Of a stretch of 64,000 bases of DNA, positions 17,413-26,247 are shown one piece after another. The notes beneath the pieces are model-generated. The model was not told where the DNA came from and searched no databases. It saw nothing but the letters and a program-made list of their open reading frames with translations. The stretch is from Halomonas halmophila (lineage in GTDB: Bacteria; Pseudomonadota; Gammaproteobacteria; Pseudomonadales; Halomonadaceae), in the NCBI RefSeq assembly GCF_006540005.1, contig NZ_BJOC01000010.1, forward strand, positions 62,001-126,000, given 5' to 3'. Positions within the stretch are counted from its first letter, which is position 1, and the number at the start of each line of letters is the position of its first letter. A program made the translations under genes and the position numbers.

Positions 17413-18450
17413 ATGACGCAAGCCCGCATTCAACAGCAAGGCGTGATTCACTGCTTTCCGGCCGGACTGCGTGACGAGAAAGGTGAGCTGGTCAACGCCG
17501 AAGTCTCCGCCGCCCTGTACGACGGTGAGCGCCTCGTGCTGGCCAGCGACAAACCGGTGCCCGGGGAAGGGCGCTCCGCCGTCTTTGCCATGCCGATGAA
17601 CGCCGACGGCCCGGACGACAGCGCATTGGAATTCCTCACTACCGACATGCTCAAGCAGGCGGTGAAGTACGAGGACATGGCCCTGACCACCGACTTCCGT
17701 CATGTACTGGCGACCACCGGCTTCGACCGCATCGACGAGACCACCAATGACCTCAACGACTACAATCACCTGCTGATCTGGCCGCTGGGCCGCCCCGAGG
17801 AGGTGCAGGTAGTCGACCCGGACCCGCGCGACGGCGTGGAAGGCTCCCTGGAGCTGCGCCGCAAGCTGACCGGAGCCATCGGCCACCCTTACTACAAGAT
17901 CGAGGGACTCGCCGCCGTGCCCGGCGAGCGCGGCGACGGCCTGCTTCTGTTCGGCGTGCGCGAGCAGGGCAACAGCTTCGACGACTTCGAATACGTCAGC
18001 CGCCTGGTGGGCGCCCACTACCAGATCAACGATCACGGCAACATCGAGTTCATCGACGCCGTGCGCGAGCACTATGCCTTCGACCCCGATCAGCACGACG
18101 GCGTGCGCTTCGAATGCGGGCTTTCCAGCCTGGAATACGACCCCTACCACGCCCGGCTCTACCTGCTGACCAGCTTCGAGACCGAAGTGGAAGGTGAAGA
18201 GCACATCGGCGGCTACCTCTGGGTGATCAGCCTCGACGACCTGCGCGAGGGCGGTGCTCCCGAGATGGTCACCCATCCCGACGGCTCGCCGCTGGAGTTC
18301 GAACACAAGGCCGAAGGTCTCGCCGTGCTCGACCGCGAACGCCTGTTCGTCGCCTACGACAACGACCGCAACCTGGAGCTCGGCGGCATCGACGAACGCG
18401 ACGAACGCCACGCCTGCGAAGCGCCGTACACCATCCTCCAACTCACCTGA
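17413..18450 (+). CDS. DUF3616-like / beta-propeller-type hypothetical protein
   Basis: A 345-aa acidic, probably cytoplasmic protein without a signal peptide. Repeated short segments such as YKIEGLAAVPGERGDGLLLFGVRE, FECGLSSLEYDPYHARLYLLTSF and HKAEGLAVLDRERLFVAYDND look like blades of a propeller and recall DUF3616 or phytase-like esterase proteins ('EGLA' followed by a hydrophobic strand). No catalytic residues can be named. The start at 17413 has AGGAGG four bases upstream. It stands alone, between the IutA-like gene and a tRNA, and is closed by a terminator hairpin at 18473-18497. The family assignment is tentative. Confidence 0.75.
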   Translation: MTQARIQQQGVIHCFPAGLRDEKGELVNAEVSAALYDGERLVLASDKPVPGEGRSAVFAMPMNADGPDDSALEFLTTDMLKQAVKYEDMALTTDFRHVLATTGFDRIDETTNDLNDYNHLLIWPLGRPEEVQVVDPDPRDGVEGSLELRRKLTGAIGHPYYKIEGLAAVPGERGDGLLLFGVREQGNSFDDFEYVSRLVGAHYQINDHGNIEFIDAVREHYAFDPDQHDGVRFECGLSSLEYDPYHARLYLLTSFETEVEGEEHIGGYLWVISLDDLREGGAPEMVTHPDGSPLEFEHKAEGLAVLDRERLFVAYDNDRNLELGGIDERDERHACEAPYTILQLT

Positions 18451-18472
18451 ACGCGAGCTGTTCAGGCCAATT

Positions 18473-18497
18473 GCCGCTGGCCTACGCCAGCGGCTTT
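18473..18497 (+). terminator. Terminator hairpin after the DUF3616-like gene
   Basis: GCCGCTGGC pairs perfectly with GCCAGCGGC across a CTAC loop, then TTT. It separates the upstream gene from the tRNA. Confidence 0.7.
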
Positions 18498-18521
18498 CGG
18501 TATCATGCGTCCGCGCTGTCA

Positions 18522-18598
<77 letters not shown>

Positions 18599-18765
18599 TA
18601 GAACAAGTGCTTAGCTTCGTTTTTCCTTCCTGATTTTGTTCCTTTCGATGCAGTGTCCACATTTTGCCCACGCTCGATCCTGGGGCGAATGTTACTGCTT
18701 CAATCCGTTATCCAGCGAGCAGGCGGCGTTCGGCAGACGATGAGCGTTTACCGACGCTATCGAGC

Positions 18766-19671
18766 TTACTGGCTTTTCATCTCCTTCTGAATTCTCGAAG
18801 CATCCCGGGCGGGAGAGAGTTTGAAGACTCGGGCGTAATCGCGGCTGAACTGTGTGGCGCTTTCATAGCCGACCTCGAAGGCTGCGTTGGTCACGCTGTT
18901 GGCACCGGCCACCATGAGCATCCTTGCGTGGAGCAAGCGAACCCGCTTCTGGTACTGCAACGGACTCAGCGTGGTGACTGCCTTGAAGTGTCGATGGAAG
19001 GAAGACACGCTCATCGCCGCTTTCTCGGCTAGCGTCTCCACTCGGATCGGCTCGGCGAAATCCCGGCGAATCCGCTGAATGGCCAGACTGACCCGCGTCA
19101 TGGCCGTATCCGGCGCCGCGATGTTGCGTAGCATCCAGCCGTGGGGTCCTTGCAGCACGCGGTAGAGAATCTCTCGCTCGTACACGGGCGCCAGGGCCAC
19201 GATTTCGTCGGGGTTGTCTATCAACCGCAGCATGCGTAGCCACGCGTCCATCAATGCTGGTGTGACCGCAGCTACCGAAAATCCGGCATTGTTGTCGTCG
19301 TCGCTTTCGTTCTCGCTATGCCGGGCGGGCGAGCGCAAGTCGGTCAGCAATGTCGCAAGTACCGTGGGGTCGAGCGCCAGGCTTAGCGCGAGGTAGGGCT
19401 CTCCCGAAACCGCAGGATGGAGCGTGCCCACTGCAGGCAACTCGATGGACATGACGAAGTACGTGGCCGGGTCATAGCGTAGCGTGCGGTCGCCGATAGT
19501 CATCGTCTTGCTGCCTTGCAGGATCAGGTTGATCATCGGGTCGTAGACGGCGGCCAGCATATGTTCCGGGATCTTGCTCTGGATCATGGCCACGCGCGGG
19601 ATGCCCGTTTCGGTGCGACGGTTCTCGGCCTTGGCAGCCAAAGAGCGAAGCTCGAGCAGTTGATCGTTCAT
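18766..19671 (-). CDS. AraC-family transcriptional regulator (AraC_N type)
   Basis: A 301-aa regulator of the type with an N-terminal cupin arm (VAMIQSKIPEHMLAAVYDPMINLILQGSKTM, GDRTLRYDPATYFVMSIELPAVG) and a C-terminal double helix-turn-helix (VETLAEKAAMSVSSFHRHFKAVT; VTNAAFEVGYESATQFSRDYARVF). The Met at 19671 was preferred to one four residues earlier because GGAAG lies five bases upstream. Members often control oxidoreductases or detoxification genes. Here a VOC-family gene is transcribed divergently from 19814, so that gene and its decayed neighbour are likely targets. It lies inside the tRNA-bounded segment. Confidence 0.92.
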   Translation of the reverse strand: MNDQLLELRSLAAKAENRRTETGIPRVAMIQSKIPEHMLAAVYDPMINLILQGSKTMTIGDRTLRYDPATYFVMSIELPAVGTLHPAVSGEPYLALSLALDPTVLATLLTDLRSPARHSENESDDDNNAGFSVAAVTPALMDAWLRMLRLIDNPDEIVALAPVYEREILYRVLQGPHGWMLRNIAAPDTAMTRVSLAIQRIRRDFAEPIRVETLAEKAAMSVSSFHRHFKAVTTLSPLQYQKRVRLLHARMLMVAGANSVTNAAFEVGYESATQFSRDYARVFKLSPARDASRIQKEMKSQ

Positions 19672-19813
19672 GAGGCTTCCCATGTGGGCGGGGAGTGTCC
19701 ACGCAAGTACCTAGCAGAAACAGGCAGGTTTCGAGCAGGAACGGCTGAGTCCCTTATAGGCGAAAGATCTATAGTAGTTGCTGGCGACATCGTCTGCACA
19801 GTGAGGCTACTAC

Positions 19814-20230
19814 ATGCTTGATCATCTCTTTCTTTCCGTCAGCGATATCGAACGCTCGATTCGCTTCTATGAGGCTACACTTGCCCCTCTGGGGATCACG
19901 GCTCGGCTCGATTACGACGGCAAAGACGGCCCACCGGGCCACCCGGATCTCAAGGGTTTCGGCGCCAATGGCCGGATGTTCTTCTGGCTACGTGAGGGAG
20001 TGGTAGAAGGGGAAGCCGTTCACGTCGGTTTCGTGGCGAACAGCAAGGCGGAAGTGGAGGCGGCCTACGCCGCGGCCATCGAGAACGGTGCTATCGAGAA
20101 TGGTTCCATTGATAACGGCGCACCCGGGGCGCGGCTGCATTATGATCCCAATTATTACGCCGCCAATGTTATGGATCCAGATGGCTACAGTCTCGAATTT
20201 GTCTACAAGAACTGGCAGCACGCCCAATGA
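19814..20230 (+). CDS. Glyoxalase/bleomycin-resistance (VOC) family protein
   Basis: A 138-aa metalloenzyme-like VOC protein. MLDHLFLSVSDIERSIRFYEATLAPLGI gives the first beta-alpha-beta module with a metal-ligand His4, and HYDPNYYAANVMDPDGYSLEFVYK the last, with the C-terminal Glu. Between them a short five-residue motif is tandemly expanded (AIENG, AIENG, SIDNG) where relatives usually have one or two copies. Substrate unknown; lactoylglutathione-lyase or dioxygenase-like roles are both possible. Divergent from the AraC regulator at 18766-19671, which may control it. Confidence 0.9.
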   Translation: MLDHLFLSVSDIERSIRFYEATLAPLGITARLDYDGKDGPPGHPDLKGFGANGRMFFWLREGVVEGEAVHVGFVANSKAEVEAAYAAAIENGAIENGSIDNGAPGARLHYDPNYYAANVMDPDGYSLEFVYKNWQHAQ

Positions 20231-20611
20231 AAAACTCCTGATCTACGGCGCCACGGATGGTAAATGCTGCATCCAGGGAGGAACGCGTGGCCAGGGATGG
20301 ACTCTTGGCTACCCAGCAATCAGTCGTGCATCGGTCGGAACCTGGTAGCGAAGCTCGTGGCATGGGCCGGGTGGTGGTTGCTGGCCAGCAGGCCGGTCCG
20401 AATACCAGATCCGACATTCTCCGGGCGGCGGCATGTGGCCCTGGGGGACTGACGAGCTTGAGCGATGGTGACCGCCACCATGTTCGCCATCGTCTCCACC
20501 GTATTAGAGGTGTTCTCTCGCACCATGGCAAGAGAAGTTGCGCTGTCCCGGGAAGAGGGCGACATTCTTGGAAATTGCACCGGGTGTCGCTGCCATGCCA
20601 CAGGGCATTAG
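20227..20611 (+). pseudogene. Possible decayed Rossmann-type reductase
   Basis: Immediately after the VOC gene the sequence reads as the start of a dinucleotide-binding protein only if one base is restored. The ATG at 20227 runs into a stop after four codons, while the next frame continues EKLLIYGATDG. A second frame reads IGRNLVAKLVAWAGWWLLASRP, reminiscent of the helix and 'LAGR' strand of reductases. A 48-codon open frame at 20465-20611 (MVTATMFAIVSTVLEVF...) could be its tail. This reading is tentative; alternatively the region is non-coding. Confidence 0.3.
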
Positions 20612-20659
20612 TTAACAGGCTTGCTATCATGAGGGCTCATTACTCACGGGAGAGCCATC

Positions 20660-20893
20660 ATGCGTGTACTGAAATCAGGACTACTGGCTGGGCTGCTGGC
20701 CCTCGGACTTTCTGCTTGCGGCACATCGACAGGTGAGCGTGCGCTCAGTGGAGCAGGTGTGGGAGCGGCCGTGGGCGGTGCAGCCGCTGCCGTAACGGGC
20801 GGCGATGTCTCCCAGGGGGCTGTCATTGGTGCCGGTGCAGGCGCTGCCACTGGGGCGGCAACAGACGAGGGTGACATCGACCTGGACGATTGA
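20660..20893 (+). CDS. Small glycine-zipper lipoprotein
   Basis: A 77-aa lipoprotein. The signal peptide MRVLKSGLLAGLLALGLSAC ends in a lipobox (LSAC), so Cys20 should be lipidated. The mature part is a glycine/alanine-rich zipper (GAGVGAAVGGAAAAV, GAGAGAATGAAT) ending in an acidic DEGDIDLDD tail. Such proteins insert in or lie at the outer membrane; the function is unknown. GGGAGAG is the ribosome-binding site. A hairpin follows at 20916-20936. Confidence 0.88.
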   Translation: MRVLKSGLLAGLLALGLSACGTSTGERALSGAGVGAAVGGAAAAVTGGDVSQGAVIGAGAGAATGAATDEGDIDLDD

Positions 20894-20915
20894 GGCTCCC
20901 GCTGCGCATTGGCCG

Positions 20916-20936
20916 GCGTCGGGTGCTGCCCGACGC
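20916..20936 (+). terminator. Hairpin after the lipoprotein gene
   Basis: GCGTCGGG pairs perfectly with CCCGACGC across a 5-nt loop, 23 bp after the stop. No T-run follows. Confidence 0.55.
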
Positions 20937-21329
20937 TATCAAGAAATGCTTCACATCGTGGGCGCGACTCGTGATGAGTCCTCGATGATGCCGAACTGTG
21001 CCGATAGTTGCAGGTTCGCTTCCATCTGGGCCCACCATCTGTGCCCCACTGTCGAGCCACTTGTCCTGCCGGGTTGTCCGGCAACCCCTTGAGAGCTTCT
21101 TTATCTACACTGTTGACACTACTGTTTTAGTCTATACGAGACCTTTGTTGTATTGCCGTTCATGGCCTTGGGTTCTAGCTTATTTGTATGATGTATGACA
21201 TTAAAGCCTTCTCATACTGAAAATGCTGGTTTTCCGGCTGCCGAGAGAGCCAATCGAGGCTTGCGAGGGTGGTGCGAATACCTCGCTCAGGGCTGTCGGA
21301 TAGTCGATTAACTCAATAAGGAGTAAGCC
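20937..21329. other. Intergenic region of lower GC before tctC, with the second att-like repeat
   Basis: No convincing gene was seen. It contains the partial tRNA copy at 21013-21038, then about 200 bp distinctly richer in A/T than the surroundings. A TTGACA at 21113-21118 could be a -35 element, but no well-spaced -10 was found. AAGGAG precedes tctC. Confidence 0.7.
21013..21038. repeat. Partial copy of the tRNA 3' end (candidate attachment site)
   Basis: GGTTCG, seven bases, then CTGGGCCCACCAT, matching 18574-18599 at 22 of 26 positions with the same spacing. It is not part of an intact tRNA. Confidence 0.55.
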
Positions 21330-22310
21330 ATGAAATTACAAAAAACACTTTTAGCAGTCGCTTGCATATCAACGATGGCTGCTGGCACCGCTCAGGCGGA
21401 TTATCCCAATCGGGATGTTCGTGTCATCGTGCCCGCGGCTGCCGGTGGCGGTACCGATGCTATCGTGCGCAAGATCTCCAATATTGCGGAAGAATCCTTT
21501 CCCGTTTCGATGTATGTAGAGAATGTCGCCGGAGGCATGACAGCTACTGGTCTGCTGCAATTGATGGACGCGCGGCCGGATGGGCAGACAATCGCTGCCA
21601 TTACCTATGACAGCATCATCACCATTCCCTGGAAAGAGATGCTGCCTGGCTTCAGCATGGACCGGATGAAAATGATCGCCCGCATCACCAAGGAAGCCGA
21701 TGCGATCACCGTCGCTGATGATGCGCCTTATGAAACACTGGGCGACTTGATTGCGGCTGCCAAGGATGACCCTGGCAGCATTCGCGTCGGCATCCAGAAC
21801 ATGGGGGCGAGAACCCATCTGACACTGCTGCAGCTACAGAATCAGACCGGTGCCGAGTTCAAGGTGATCTCCTATGACAACAGCGCTGCCACCCAGAAAG
21901 AGGCATTGCTCAACGGGGAGGTCGATGCTGTCGTCACGAGCCTGGGGGATCTTGCGCCGCTGATCGAGTCGGGGCAGGCCCGTGGGCTTGTCGAGTTCTC
22001 CGACACGCAGAATAAAGGCTTCCCGAATGTTCCGCCGGTCACCGAGACCGATACCGGGCTGGACTTGCAAATGGGCAGCTTCATCACTCTGGTGGCGCCT
22101 GCCCAAACACCGGATGACGTGATCGAGACGCTGGAAGACACGTATCACGAGGCCTACGAAAGTGAGGAATTCCAGCAATGGCTGACCGATATTGGCGTGA
22201 CCGCGGCCTGGTTGGGCTCTGATGAGGTCACGCAATGGTCGCGTGATACTCAACAGCAGCTCTTCGACACCATGGATAATCTGGTCGAAAAGGGCGTGTT
22301 GGAGAAGTAA
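21330..22310 (+). CDS. tctC: Tripartite tricarboxylate transporter substrate-binding protein TctC
   Basis: A 326-aa periplasmic receptor of the Bug/TctC family. The signal peptide ends GTAQA at residue 23, followed by the family start YPNRDVRVIVPAAAGGGTDAIVRK. Typical later motifs are RPDGQTIAAI and an internal VGIQNMGARTHLTL. It should capture a carboxylate and hand it to TctAB. First gene of tctCBA, preceded by AAGGAG. Substrate (citrate, other di- or tricarboxylates, aromatic acids) cannot be told from sequence. No TctDE two-component system is adjacent. Confidence 0.93.
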   Translation: MKLQKTLLAVACISTMAAGTAQADYPNRDVRVIVPAAAGGGTDAIVRKISNIAEESFPVSMYVENVAGGMTATGLLQLMDARPDGQTIAAITYDSIITIPWKEMLPGFSMDRMKMIARITKEADAITVADDAPYETLGDLIAAAKDDPGSIRVGIQNMGARTHLTLLQLQNQTGAEFKVISYDNSAATQKEALLNGEVDAVVTSLGDLAPLIESGQARGLVEFSDTQNKGFPNVPPVTETDTGLDLQMGSFITLVAPAQTPDDVIETLEDTYHEAYESEEFQQWLTDIGVTAAWLGSDEVTQWSRDTQQQLFDTMDNLVEKGVLEK

Positions 22311-22385
22311 ATCTCCAATACCGATTCTTGCCGTTACCGCGCCATGCATCTCGCATGGCGCAATGATGTGCTAACAGGTTTTGAT

Positions 22386-22901
22386 ATGTCTTCCAAACGG
22401 CTTTCTCTAGGCGGTGGATTCTATGTCCCGGCTGTATTGGCTGTGATCACGGTGATTTATCTGATCTCGGCGCTGCAGCTTGGTCCGCCCATGAAAGAGG
22501 GCAACATGACAGCCTCTTTCTTTCCCATATTGACCGCAGTGCTTATGTTGGTCGCTCTGGTTTCTGCGATGGCACAGGATGTTCATCGTACCCGCAGCGA
22601 GGAAAAGAAGGTGCCTGATGCCGAGCCCGACGACGATGCCGAATTGAGCAAGACCTATGGCGGTATTTCGGTGGGGGCCATCAGTGTCGTCCTGCTTACG
22701 GCCGGATATCTGCTGGCCTTCGATCTGATCGGTTATTTCGTATCGACCTTCTTTTACGTGTTGCTGCTGATGTTCCAGTTCGGCAGTGGTTCGGCGAAGA
22801 ACTGGCTGATGCGACTGGTCGCCACCTGTGCGATTACCGGGGCCGGATACCTGCTGTTTGAGGTCTTTTTCCAGGTTCGTCTTCCGACCCTCTGGAGTTA
22901 A
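22386..22901 (+). CDS. tctB: Tripartite tricarboxylate transporter small membrane subunit TctB
   Basis: A 171-aa membrane protein with four predicted helices (near residues 15-35, 45-65, 100-125, 145-165) and an acidic central loop (DAEPDDDAELSK). This is the usual topology of TctB. The Met at 22386 was chosen over an upstream in-frame ATG at 22344, since the latter adds a charged non-conserved stretch. Its stop overlaps the tctA start by one base (TAATG), indicating translational coupling. It works with TctA in the inner membrane. Confidence 0.88.
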   Translation: MSSKRLSLGGGFYVPAVLAVITVIYLISALQLGPPMKEGNMTASFFPILTAVLMLVALVSAMAQDVHRTRSEEKKVPDAEPDDDAELSKTYGGISVGAISVVLLTAGYLLAFDLIGYFVSTFFYVLLLMFQFGSGSAKNWLMRLVATCAITGAGYLLFEVFFQVRLPTLWS

Positions 22902-24433
22902 TGATCATGGAATCTCTATACGGTCTTCTAGGCGGATTCGCTGCCCTCGCCAATCCCGAAACGCTTCTCTACATGGTTGGCGGCTTCCTGATCGGAACAT
23001 TGTTCGGTGCCGTGCCGGGCCTGACGTCAGTTCTGGCCATCGCGCTGCTGCTTCCTCTGACTTACAGCCTTGATGTCACCACGGCACTGGTGGCATGTGC
23101 CAGCATTTTCATGGCGGGTATGTGCAGCGGCAGTATCACCGCCACGACGATCAACATCCCCGGTGCGCCCGCGTCGATGATGACGGCGTTGGAGGGGTAT
23201 CCGATGCAGCAACGTGGTGAAGGTGCCAAGGCCCTGGGACACGCTGCACTGGGGTCGATGATTGGTGGTTCAGTAGGTGCTTTGCTGTTGATGGTACTGT
23301 CGCCCCTGGCAGCCGATGTGGCATTGCTGATTCGCACCCCGGGCAAGTTCTCCTTGATCGCCTTCGCGCTCATCGTGATCATCATTTCTCAACGCGGTTC
23401 GGTCACGAAGGGGATGGTCGCCACTCTGCTCGGCGTGATGGTCGCGACGGTAGGGATCGATGTAGTGCAGCCGTTGGCCCGCTTTACCTTCGGCAGCAGC
23501 GTGCTGGTGCAGGGAATCGACATGATGCCCTTGATTATCGGGACGTTTGCGATCAGCGAGCTACTGATCCAGGCCGATAGCCGGAGTGCTCGTACGGTAG
23601 ACCCCAGCAAGCTTCAAGCCGCGAAGGTCAAACGCCGTGATTTCATTCCGCCGTTGTCCGAAGTGCGGGAAATCGGTTTTTTGCGCTATCTGAAAAGCGC
23701 GGTCATTGGTTATGCAGTGGGTATTCTACCGGGTGCCGGTGGCTCGATGGCAGCTTTTGTCTCCTATGCTGAATCGATGCGCTCCTCCAAGCACCCTGAG
23801 CGTTATGGCAAGGGGAATCCCGAAGGCATCGCATCAGCCGAGTGTGCCAACAACTCCATGTGTGGTGGCGCCTTCGTCCCGATGCTGACCTTTGGTATCC
23901 CCGGGGACCCTACGACGGCCATCGTTCTCGGTGTACTGGTAATCAACGGTCTGCAGCCTGGACCGCAGTTCATGACCCAGCAGCTTGACCTGATTGCCCC
24001 GATGTTCGCTTCGCTCTTTGTCAGTGCCTTGATTCTGGTACCACTGACGCTTTACTTGTTGGGGCCGTACTTCCTGAAGATCGTGTCGATTCGTCGCGAC
24101 GTTCTCTATTCGAGCATCGCGGTGGTGGCCCTGGTGGGCAGTTATGTCGCCACGTACTCGACCTTCCAGATGGCTCTGGCGCTGGTGTTCGGTGTACTGG
24201 CCTATTTTCTGCGCAAGCAGAAATATCCCACGGTCTGCCTGCTGCTGGGTTTTGTGCTGGGGCCAAGTCTTGAGGAATACTGCCGCCGTGCACTCTCGAT
24301 CAATGACGGCAGTCCAACGGTTTTCCTGACCAGTCCGGATAGCCTGTTCTTCATTGCCCTGACCGCCGTCTTCTTCTACTTCATGGTGATCCGCAAGCCT
24401 CGGGAAAACCCTCTCAAGGCAATGTCGGATTAA
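22901..24433 (+). CDS. tctA: Tripartite tricarboxylate transporter large membrane subunit TctA
   Basis: A 510-aa permease with about 11-12 membrane segments. Family motifs are GTLFGAVPGLTSVLAIALLLPLTY, the conserved ITATTINIPGAPAS, and the second-half counterpart GGAFVPMLTFGIPGDPTTAIVLG. These two NIPG/GIPG re-entrant motifs mark the substrate path. Expressed from the same operon as tctC and tctB and closed by a strong terminator at 24453-24485. Uptake should be driven by a sodium or proton gradient, as in the family. Confidence 0.95.
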   Translation: MIMESLYGLLGGFAALANPETLLYMVGGFLIGTLFGAVPGLTSVLAIALLLPLTYSLDVTTALVACASIFMAGMCSGSITATTINIPGAPASMMTALEGYPMQQRGEGAKALGHAALGSMIGGSVGALLLMVLSPLAADVALLIRTPGKFSLIAFALIVIIISQRGSVTKGMVATLLGVMVATVGIDVVQPLARFTFGSSVLVQGIDMMPLIIGTFAISELLIQADSRSARTVDPSKLQAAKVKRRDFIPPLSEVREIGFLRYLKSAVIGYAVGILPGAGGSMAAFVSYAESMRSSKHPERYGKGNPEGIASAECANNSMCGGAFVPMLTFGIPGDPTTAIVLGVLVINGLQPGPQFMTQQLDLIAPMFASLFVSALILVPLTLYLLGPYFLKIVSIRRDVLYSSIAVVALVGSYVATYSTFQMALALVFGVLAYFLRKQKYPTVCLLLGFVLGPSLEEYCRRALSINDGSPTVFLTSPDSLFFIALTAVFFYFMVIRKPRENPLKAMSD

Positions 24434-24452
24434 ATCCGGGTAGGATGTTGAA

Positions 24453-24485
24453 GCGCCACAATCACGGTTGTGGCGCGTTCTTTTT
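24453..24485 (+). terminator. Rho-independent terminator of tctCBA
   Basis: GCGCCACAA pairs perfectly with TTGTGGCGC across a 6-nt loop, followed by GTTCTTTTT. Confidence 0.88.
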
Positions 24486-24577
24486 GTCCTGATGACCCTG
24501 TTGATCGTTACAAAGGCCCTCTCGCGCGGTCGGCAGCATGTGACTGACCAGAAGCAGCGCATCAGTGGCTTGTATAG

Positions 24578-24595
24578 TGCACAAACCTTCCAGAC
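24578..24595. promoter_or_regulatory. Operator candidate, copy 1, before the AraC gene
   Basis: TGCACAAACCTTCCAGAC, identical over all 18 bp to a site at 25522-25539. This copy lies 63 bp upstream of the AraC start codon. Confidence 0.75.
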
Positions 24596-24658
24596 GTTCT
24601 TGCGTCCCGTGCTGCATCATGGTCTGTTGAGTCCATGAGCGGGTGCGGAGAGGCCATC

Positions 24659-25489
24659 ATGCCCGAGTCCAGTTGGGTCGATCTTGAGCAGGATAGTGCC
24701 ACGGGCATCGAGACGGTGCGTGCGCATTTTCAGGGTCATGCCTATGATCCGCACTGGCACGATAGCTATCTGGTCGGAGTGACCGAACAGGGTCTGCAGC
24801 AGTTCACCTGTCGGCACTCGCGCCACCGCAGCACACCGGGGCGCCTGATACTCATCGAGCCGGGGGAGGTCCATGACGGGCATGCGCCGGAAGAGGATGG
24901 GTTCACGTATTCCATGCTGTATCTGGATCCTGACTGGCTGGATCGCAGCCTGCGCGAGCAGCATGGCGTGGCGCCGACCGAGCGCTATCCCGGCTTTTCC
25001 GCGACGCTGGCCGATGATCCGCGCTTGAGTCGCACTATCCTGACGGCCTTCAGTGCGCTGCGTCAGCAGCCCTGGCGGATCATGCGCGATACGGCGCTCG
25101 ACCAGCTTATTGAGGGGCTGGTACCGCATCTGGGTGCGGTTCCGCAGAGCACCGATCACCCTCGCTTGCCGGCAGCGGCGCTGCGCGCCCGCGATTATCT
25201 GCATGCCCATGTCGAACAGGACATCAGCCTGGAAGCGCTGGCGGTGGCCAGTGGCGTGAATCGTTATCGGCTCAGCCGTGCCTTCAAGCAGGCATTTGGC
25301 ATTGCTCCGCATGCCTATCTGGTGCAGTTGCGCCTCAACCATGCACGCCGCCGTCTGGCGGCCGGCGAGACGCCGGTAACGGTGGCCAGCCAGCTTGGGT
25401 TCGCCGATCAGAGTCATCTGGGGCGCTGGTTCCGGCGCGCCTATGGGGTCACGCCGGCCGACTATCGTCAGCGCTGCCGGGGCGGCTGA
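24659..25489 (+). CDS. AraC-family regulator of the adjacent LysE exporter
   Basis: A 276-aa regulator with an N-terminal AraC-binding cupin (HAYDPHWHDSYLVGVTEQGLQQF, RLILIEPGEVHDGHAPEE) carrying the metal-type His residues. Its C-terminal double helix-turn-helix has LEALAVASGVNRYRLSRAFKQAFG and VTVASQLGFADQSHLGRWFRRAYG. AraC proteins of this shape are often adjacent to LysE/RhtB exporters. Met at 24659 has GGAGAGG upstream and is preferred to 24635. An 18-bp sequence occurs in front of both this gene and the exporter, indicating autoregulation plus control of the exporter. Confidence 0.92.
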   Translation: MPESSWVDLEQDSATGIETVRAHFQGHAYDPHWHDSYLVGVTEQGLQQFTCRHSRHRSTPGRLILIEPGEVHDGHAPEEDGFTYSMLYLDPDWLDRSLREQHGVAPTERYPGFSATLADDPRLSRTILTAFSALRQQPWRIMRDTALDQLIEGLVPHLGAVPQSTDHPRLPAAALRARDYLHAHVEQDISLEALAVASGVNRYRLSRAFKQAFGIAPHAYLVQLRLNHARRRLAAGETPVTVASQLGFADQSHLGRWFRRAYGVTPADYRQRCRGG

Positions 25490-25521
25490 CTCCCGGGCTG
25501 ATATCAGCCTCCCCTACGCAC

Positions 25522-25539
25522 TGCACAAACCTTCCAGAC
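25522..25539. promoter_or_regulatory. Operator candidate, copy 2, before the LysE-family gene
   Basis: Exact 18-bp repeat of the site at 24578-24595, here 54 bp upstream of the exporter start codon. Confidence 0.75.
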
Positions 25540-25593
25540 TCGGTGGTAACCCACGGCGACAATACGAGTGTCCTCATTCAGGAGCTCGACACC

Positions 25594-26196
25594 ATGTCGC
25601 AATGGTTGCCTTACACCCTGTTCGCGTTTGCCGCGACGGCCAGCCCCGGGCCGACCAATCTGCTGGTTATGGCCATGGCGGGGCAGGTGAGTATGCGCCG
25701 GGTGCTGCCCGTGGTGGTTGCGGCCTGTGCCAGTGCGGCGCTGATTGTGCTTATGGCCGGCGCCGGTGCCGCGAGTTTTCTACAGGCAACGCCCTGGCTG
25801 CGCGAGCTGTTGTCCTGGCTGGGTGGCGCCTGGTTGACGTGGTTGGCCTGGCGACTCGCTTCGGCGTCGCCGCCTGCTGATGACAGCGAGGGCCAGGTCG
25901 CGCCCACATTTCAGGTTGGCGTGGCCCGAGTGGTCGGCCTGCAGGTGATCAACCCCAAGGTGTGGATGATGGGGCTGTCGGTCTTCGCGATGTTTGCCGG
26001 CCCGGATGCCTCACTGATGACCGTGATGCTGATGGCGTTGATCTTCTTCGTGCTGGCCGTCATCTCGATGACGCTCTGGGGCCTCATGGGGCGTGGCGCC
26101 GCTCGCTGGCTGGCAACGCCGCGCCGTCGAGTGATCTTCAACCGGGTGATGGCGACGATGCTGTTGGGGATGACCTGGTGGGGACTCTTCCACTGA
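25594..26196 (+). CDS. LysE/RhtB-family amino-acid exporter
   Basis: A 200-aa inner-membrane protein with about six helices. The family start is recognisable: FAFAATASPGPTNLLVMAMAGQ (SPGP motif), and the second half has VVGLQVINPKVWMMGLSVFA (NPK motif). It probably exports an amino acid or a toxic analogue. Start 25594 has AGGAG eight bases upstream; the open frame extends 51 bp further without support. It follows its AraC regulator and precedes a DUF2000 gene, an arrangement consistent with one regulated unit. Confidence 0.9.
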   Translation: MSQWLPYTLFAFAATASPGPTNLLVMAMAGQVSMRRVLPVVVAACASAALIVLMAGAGAASFLQATPWLRELLSWLGGAWLTWLAWRLASASPPADDSEGQVAPTFQVGVARVVGLQVINPKVWMMGLSVFAMFAGPDASLMTVMLMALIFFVLAVISMTLWGLMGRGAARWLATPRRRVIFNRVMATMLLGMTWWGLFH

Positions 26197-26247
26197 CCTC
26201 CGTGCTTGATGTGGCGATGCATCAGGCCTCGATCAGGAGTTGATCTT

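Noticed and set aside
20169..20630. 153-codon minus-strand frame overlapping the VOC gene end
   Set aside because: Overlaps a real gene, has no ribosome-binding site and no conserved blocks.
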